In this document: piece after piece, positions 63,270-64,000 of the stretch
Position numbering within the stretch: position 1 is the stretch's first letter
How the letters are laid out: every line of letters begins with the position of its first letter
From: Roseburia sp. AM59-24XD
Lineage (GTDB): Bacteria > Bacillota > Clostridia > Lachnospirales > Lachnospiraceae
Direction of reading: 5' to 3'
DNA: 64,000 bases
Assembly: GCF_003478445.1 (NCBI RefSeq)
Contig: NZ_QUET01000002.1
Coordinates: forward strand, 62,001-126,000
Notes under the pieces: generated by a model
The model's database searches: none
What the model was told of the DNA's origin: nothing
The model's input: the letters and a program-made list of their open reading frames with translations, nothing else
Position numbers and translations under genes: made by a program

Positions 63270-64000
63270 TTACGCCTTTATTGTTTCATAATTATGATCC
63301 CATTCCGGATAAGATAATAACTCCGGCTCACCCTCGGTGATCAGGACCGTATTCTCATAGTGTGCGGAGTTCAGAGAATCCTGTGTTACAACGGTCCAGT
63401 CATCCTCAAGAACCCATACCTCCCAGGTTCCGATATTGATCATCGGCTCGATCGCCAGTGTCATACCCGGACGAAGCTTCATACCGCGTCCGATCGGTTT
63501 GTAATTCGGAATCTGCGGCTCCTCATGGAGATCCTTACCTACACCATGACCAACCAGATCACGTACAACTCCATATCCGTTTGCCTCTGCAAAATCCTGA
63601 ACTGCTTTGGAAATCTCAAAGAGGTGGTTACCTGCTTTGGCATACTTGATGCCCTCGAAGAAGCTCTGGCGCGTCACATCGATGAGACGTCTGTTCTCCT
63701 CGGAAATCTGTCCGACTGCATGCGTTCTGGCAGCATCGGAATGATACCCCTTATAAATAACACCCGCATCAAGACTGACGATATCGCCCTCCTGCAGGAT
63801 CCTCTTCTTATTAGGAATGCCATGAACGACCTCATCGTTGACGGATACACAGATGGATGCCGGGTATCCCTGATAATTCAGGAAGGACGGAATGCAGTCA
63901 TAGCTACGGATCACTTCCTCGCCCTTGCGGTTGATGTCCATGGTGGATATGCCCGGACGAATGATCTTTGCCATCTCCTGATGAACGATGGACAGGATTC
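63270..64000 (-). CDS. map: Type I methionine aminopeptidase, N-terminus beyond the window
   Basis: About 243 residues are visible and the frame is still open at the right edge ([18 protein letters not shown]), so the first few residues are outside; an internal ATG at 63974 is not the start. Metal ligands are present: [18 protein letters not shown] (two Asp), [13 protein letters not shown] (His), and the late Glu residues in LAIEPM and ITEGEPE. Removes initiator methionine from new proteins. Confidence 0.97.
   Translation of the reverse strand, partial: ILSIVHQEMAKIIRPGISTMDINRKGEEVIRSYDCIPSFLNYQGYPASICVSVNDEVVHGIPNKKRILQEGDIVSLDAGVIYKGYHSDAARTHAVGQISEENRRLIDVTRQSFFEGIKYAKAGNHLFEISKAVQDFAEANGYGVVRDLVGHGVGKDLHEEPQIPNYKPIGRGMKLRPGMTLAIEPMINIGTWEVWVLEDDWTVVTQDSLNSAHYENTVLITEGEPELLSYPEWDHNYETIKA

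Noticed and set aside
63270-63974. Complete methionine aminopeptidase starting at 63974
   Set aside because: The frame continues upstream with family-like residues (ILSIVHQE) to the window edge, so the gene is cut by the window.

Overview
The window looks like a chromosome segment of a gut Lachnospiraceae (Clostridia, Firmicutes). This is inferred from the gene set: a GerA-type spore germination protein, the map-infA-rpmJ-rpsM-rpsK-rpsD-rpoA-rplQ-ecfA1-ecfA2-ecfT-truA block, an enlarged ribosomal protein L17, Lys-rich Ig-like/CAP secreted proteins, a TPP-riboswitch thiamine operon of thiSFGHE order, and strong Shine-Dalgarno sites. The species cannot be fixed from the sequence. Most genes lie on the minus strand. 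There is no phage, integrase, transposase or CRISPR array.

Layout. 1-11.2 kb: a response regulator, a Gx-type transporter, a DUF885 protein, a heterodimeric ABC exporter with one degenerate ATP site, an AraC regulator, DUF5662 and PAP2 proteins, and aminopeptidase P. 11.3-17.6 kb: rsmA, a TatD nuclease, a giant 547-bp imperfect palindrome, an ion antiporter, a GerA protein, and a PD-(D/E)XK-like protein. 17.7-21.5 kb: thiSFGHE under a TPP riboswitch. 21.7-27 kb: a PadR-controlled FtsW-like membrane protein and a MacB/FtsX-type ABC system. 27.3-32.9 kb: an AraC regulator next to a secreted GH29 fucosidase, an unknown lipoprotein/membrane pair, and a MATE pump behind a promoter plus terminator leader. 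33-34.7 kb: a tripartite hipBST toxin-antitoxin module with three evenly spaced operators. 34.8-39.5 kb: bioB, a phosphoesterase, an ECF sigma/anti-sigma pair, and five tRNAs. 40-47.5 kb: TrhA, an oligopeptide-type binding protein, a sugar ABC importer, and a NUDIX hydrolase. 47.5-55.5 kb: Ig-like/CAP secreted proteins, YbaK, and a polysaccharide export locus whose glycosyltransferase is joined to a CAP-protein tail. 55.6-64 kb: truA, the ECF transporter core, and ribosomal genes, ending inside map.

Two themes cut across the window. First, at least nine genes, including one tRNA, are broken by exactly one missing base in a short homopolymer, and restoring one base repairs every one of them. 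This points to consensus-sequence error more than to real decay, so these genes are annotated as single loci. Second, the 12980-13526 palindrome has about 265-base arms made of perfectly paired blocks alternating with diverged blocks. It contains no credible protein and matches no RNA class I recognise, so it is the best candidate here for something undescribed.

How the genes work together: the thi genes build the thiazole half of thiamine and couple it to the pyrimidine under TPP feedback. EcfT/EcfA1/EcfA2 power separate vitamin-binding S components, none of which is in the window. Wzm/Wzt and the glycosyltransferase make and export a surface glycan. The sugar importer has a LacI-type operator. 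The Ig-like/CAP proteins are probably secreted to the cell surface.
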